64,000 bases of DNA, taken from NCBI GenBank assembly GCA_037975125.1, contig CM075857.1, positions 89,169,199 to 89,233,198 of the forward strand, in the 5' to 3' direction. Positions 58,370-64,000 of this stretch are shown piece after piece (position 1 is the first letter of the stretch; the number at the start of each line of letters is the position of its first letter). The notes beneath the pieces are model-generated. The model made no database searches and was not told the DNA's origin. It worked only from the letters and a program-made list of their open reading frames with translations. The position numbers and the translations under genes were made by a program. Origin of the DNA: Latrodectus hesperus (Eukaryota; Arthropoda; Arachnida; Araneae; Theridiidae).

Positions 58370-58800
58370 TTTGTCGTCCCCTTTTTTTTACAGAAAAAAG
58401 AATTCTGGAATGATAGAGAACGTTGTAAAATTTTCTATGGCACGATGAGTTTATTATAACATTTAAAATCATATAGGAGAATAGCAAAATTTTTGTGAGA
58501 TGCTGCTTCTCAATAGATGGATGTAGGTGAAGCAGTTATGATTCTATAGTAGAAAGGCAAAATTATCAGTCAAAATTTCCCTGCAGCTTTGCCACCATAA
58601 TCATCTGATCTTTATCCTTACTTTTTGTATTCTGAGGCGACCTATGGAAATCCTGCATGTAGAAATCCGCTTATCAACTTATTGGAAATTCATATAAACA
58701 TAATGCATTTATAACGTCACTAATGATATACTGCGAACTATTTGGGAAATATGGTTCATCGCCATCTTAGCTAAAAGCAGATAACGATGACCAAAACGAA
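58370..58800 (+). pseudogene. Decayed mariner/IS630-type transposase, C-terminal part
   Basis: Weak but ordered matches occur to a mariner/IS630-like transposase family frequent in spiders. QKKEFWNDRE near 58393 recalls NKQN.rFW...n. PP, a stop, SSDLYPYFLY near 58591-58625 recalls ppRSPDLTPcDFFLWG. NPLINLLEIHI near 58665 recalls the nP.tleeLk..I helix. GNMVHRHLS near 58745 recalls the nm..R...C end. Stops occur throughout. I could not place the catalytic aspartates securely. Confidence 0.45.
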
Positions 58801-58939
58801 CATTTGTGATTAAAATTGTATTATAGTATTCATAATTTCCTTTTCTTTGGTTGCGTGTGTGTTTCAAAGCAATTAATTTTTATTATTTTTTTTAATTTAG
58901 GATGGATTCCTGTTTGATAGATATATCTACGATTGTTGA

Positions 58940-59232
58940 ATCTCTTCTGGAAATAAAATGTGACCTAAAATCTCAAACTGCCTTGACCAGATTCTCAAGT
59001 TGACATCTAAAATATTTAACGTTTGAACGTGGTACAAATAAATTATCCCACTTGTAAAAAATGCTTTCACCATCCAGCCTCACTGAAACATATTCTGGAT
59101 TGCGTCGGACTTTCCCGGGAGGATTTATCCTCAGATTCCCTGCTAGTCACTGAGTTTCTAACTGTCAACAATTTATTGGAGTTGATATGACAAATGTCAG
59201 ATGCTTATAGAGGATAAGCCAACAACAACAAC
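58940..59232 (+). pseudogene. 3' end of a non-LTR retrotransposon with (AAC)n tail
   Basis: HLKYLTFERGT near 59010-59040, then after a frameshift YPTCKKCFHHPASLKHILDC (about 59045-59105), give the C-X2-C-X8-H-X3-C cluster at the end of ORF2 in jockey/I-like elements. VGLSREDLSSDSLLVTEFLT and a stop at 59188-59190 follow. A 30-bp 3' UTR then ends in aacaacaacaac (59221-59232). It is a 5'-truncated insertion in the plus orientation, opposite to the similar tail at 56387. Confidence 0.75.
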
Positions 59233-63199
<3,967 letters not shown>

Positions 63200-63690
63200 A
63201 TTGTGTCGGCCAATAGCGGAGTGGTTAGTATTCCTGATTTCGAAGCAATAGATCCCTAGTTTGAATCCTGGTTCGGGAATAGATGTTCTTTCTCTCTCTC
63301 TCTCTCTCAACGTACTTATTTCTTTATCCCTCACTTTCGGGGTGAAATGGCACACCCACTCTATAAGATGTACGAGTTTCAGGGGCTCAATATTTTCAAG
63401 CAGCTTCCCGTTAAGATCAGCAAAGTGAAGCATCATTTGCAGCAGCCTATGATTGGGAGAGTGACCACGTACACTCCCACACTGGGTTGGTGGAGCTCCG
63501 TAGTTTGAGTATGTGTCCAAGGTAATTTGTGACGTCCAAAGTCTTTCCGCTGGTGTAGCGGGGATTTGGAGAGGTAAGTGCCAGCTCAGGTGTTACCTCG
63601 TTACCTGACCGTGGTTCAAAATTAAGATGCACTTAATGATGGGCGAGTATTACCAACCCGTTAACTTAAGGTAATGTCCGAGGTTTGCTT
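63200..63690 (+). mobile_element. tRNA-derived SINE-like element, family C
   Basis: The head has an A box (tagcggagtggttagt) and a decayed B box (agtttgaatcctggttc), followed by a (TC)n run at 63287-63308. The body contains gagtgaccacgtacactccc and the right part gaggtaagtgccagctcagg. The body and 3' part match the inverted copy at 31040-31340. At about 490 bp it is longer than families A and B, which share only the tRNA-like head layout. No clear target duplication was found, so the right border is uncertain. Minus-strand open frames here are shadows. Confidence 0.82.
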
Positions 63691-64000
63691 GCACCGCTAT
63701 GCATAATATGCCATCACATTCATCTATTGTAGCGCTGTGTATAGGTATATCCAAAGTTCATCCACGCATCAGAAAAAAAGTTTTAAAAAATAATTTTGTT
63801 TATTTTTCCAAAATGTAACTAATAATTAAACGTATCTTTTCCTTTAGACAAGTAATATGATTTTATGAAGCAATACAACTATTACTAATGCTATCTAAAC
63901 TTAAAGGTAGATTTTAAAAATATTTTCTTGTATTTTGGAATGCTTTTATTGATTTGAATAGTTTAAATCAATGTAAAGTCTTGATTATCAAAATCAATCT
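63691..64000. other. AT-rich non-coding DNA to window end
   Basis: Nothing recognised. The first 80 bp may still belong to the SINE-like element. Confidence 0.5.

Overview
The window reads as a stretch of spider nuclear genome, most likely an orb-weaver or a relative. It is very AT-rich, with almost no open reading frames outside repeats. It holds many long (TA)n microsatellites, Tc1 and mariner relics of the kind common in araneoid spider assemblies (including a Tcb1-like copy), a jockey-type reverse transcriptase relic, and tRNA-derived SINEs. The assignment to spiders rests on recognising these transposon families from memory, not on a search. No complete host gene is visible. The setting fits a gene desert or the inside of a very large intron.

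Layout. 1-10 kb: AT-rich DNA with two (TA)n arrays and small patches of ordinary composition. 10-17.6 kb: a decayed mariner copy, three (TA)n arrays, a tRNA-like fragment, a faint minus-strand Gypsy-like polymerase relic and a short inverted-repeat unit. 17.6-29.2 kb: AT-rich DNA with (TA)n and (AC)n arrays, two adjacent Tc1 relics of different families (23.7-25.1 kb), an isolated open frame that looks like a terminal exon (26.6-26.8 kb), and a 251-bp MITE with an 8-bp target duplication. 29-43 kb: a diverged duplicated segment, SINEs, a GC-rich island at 33.7-34.1 kb, a SINE lying inside a (TA)n array, and two complex palindromes. 43-49 kb is the densest part. It has a 542-bp MITE with an 8-bp target duplication, a minus-strand Tc1 relic, a jockey-like RT pseudogene split by a SINE with a perfect 12-bp target duplication, and a nearly full-length Tc1 copy with broken coding. 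49-64 kb: AT-rich DNA with one SINE, two 3' ends of non-LTR elements in opposite orientations, a mariner-type MITE, another transposase relic, two more long (TA)n arrays and a third SINE family at the end.

None of the transposons looks able to move. The Tcb1-like copy has lost its catalytic glutamate and carries stops and frameshifts. The RT has YAGD where YADD is expected. The other Tc1 copy has lost the segment holding its second aspartate. I found no operon, CRISPR array, rRNA or convincing functional tRNA gene. The structurally most unusual features are the palindromes near 38.4 and 43.0 kb. In both, the sequence at the tip of the palindrome is a direct copy of a sequence lying just outside it, which looks like a trace of replication template switching.
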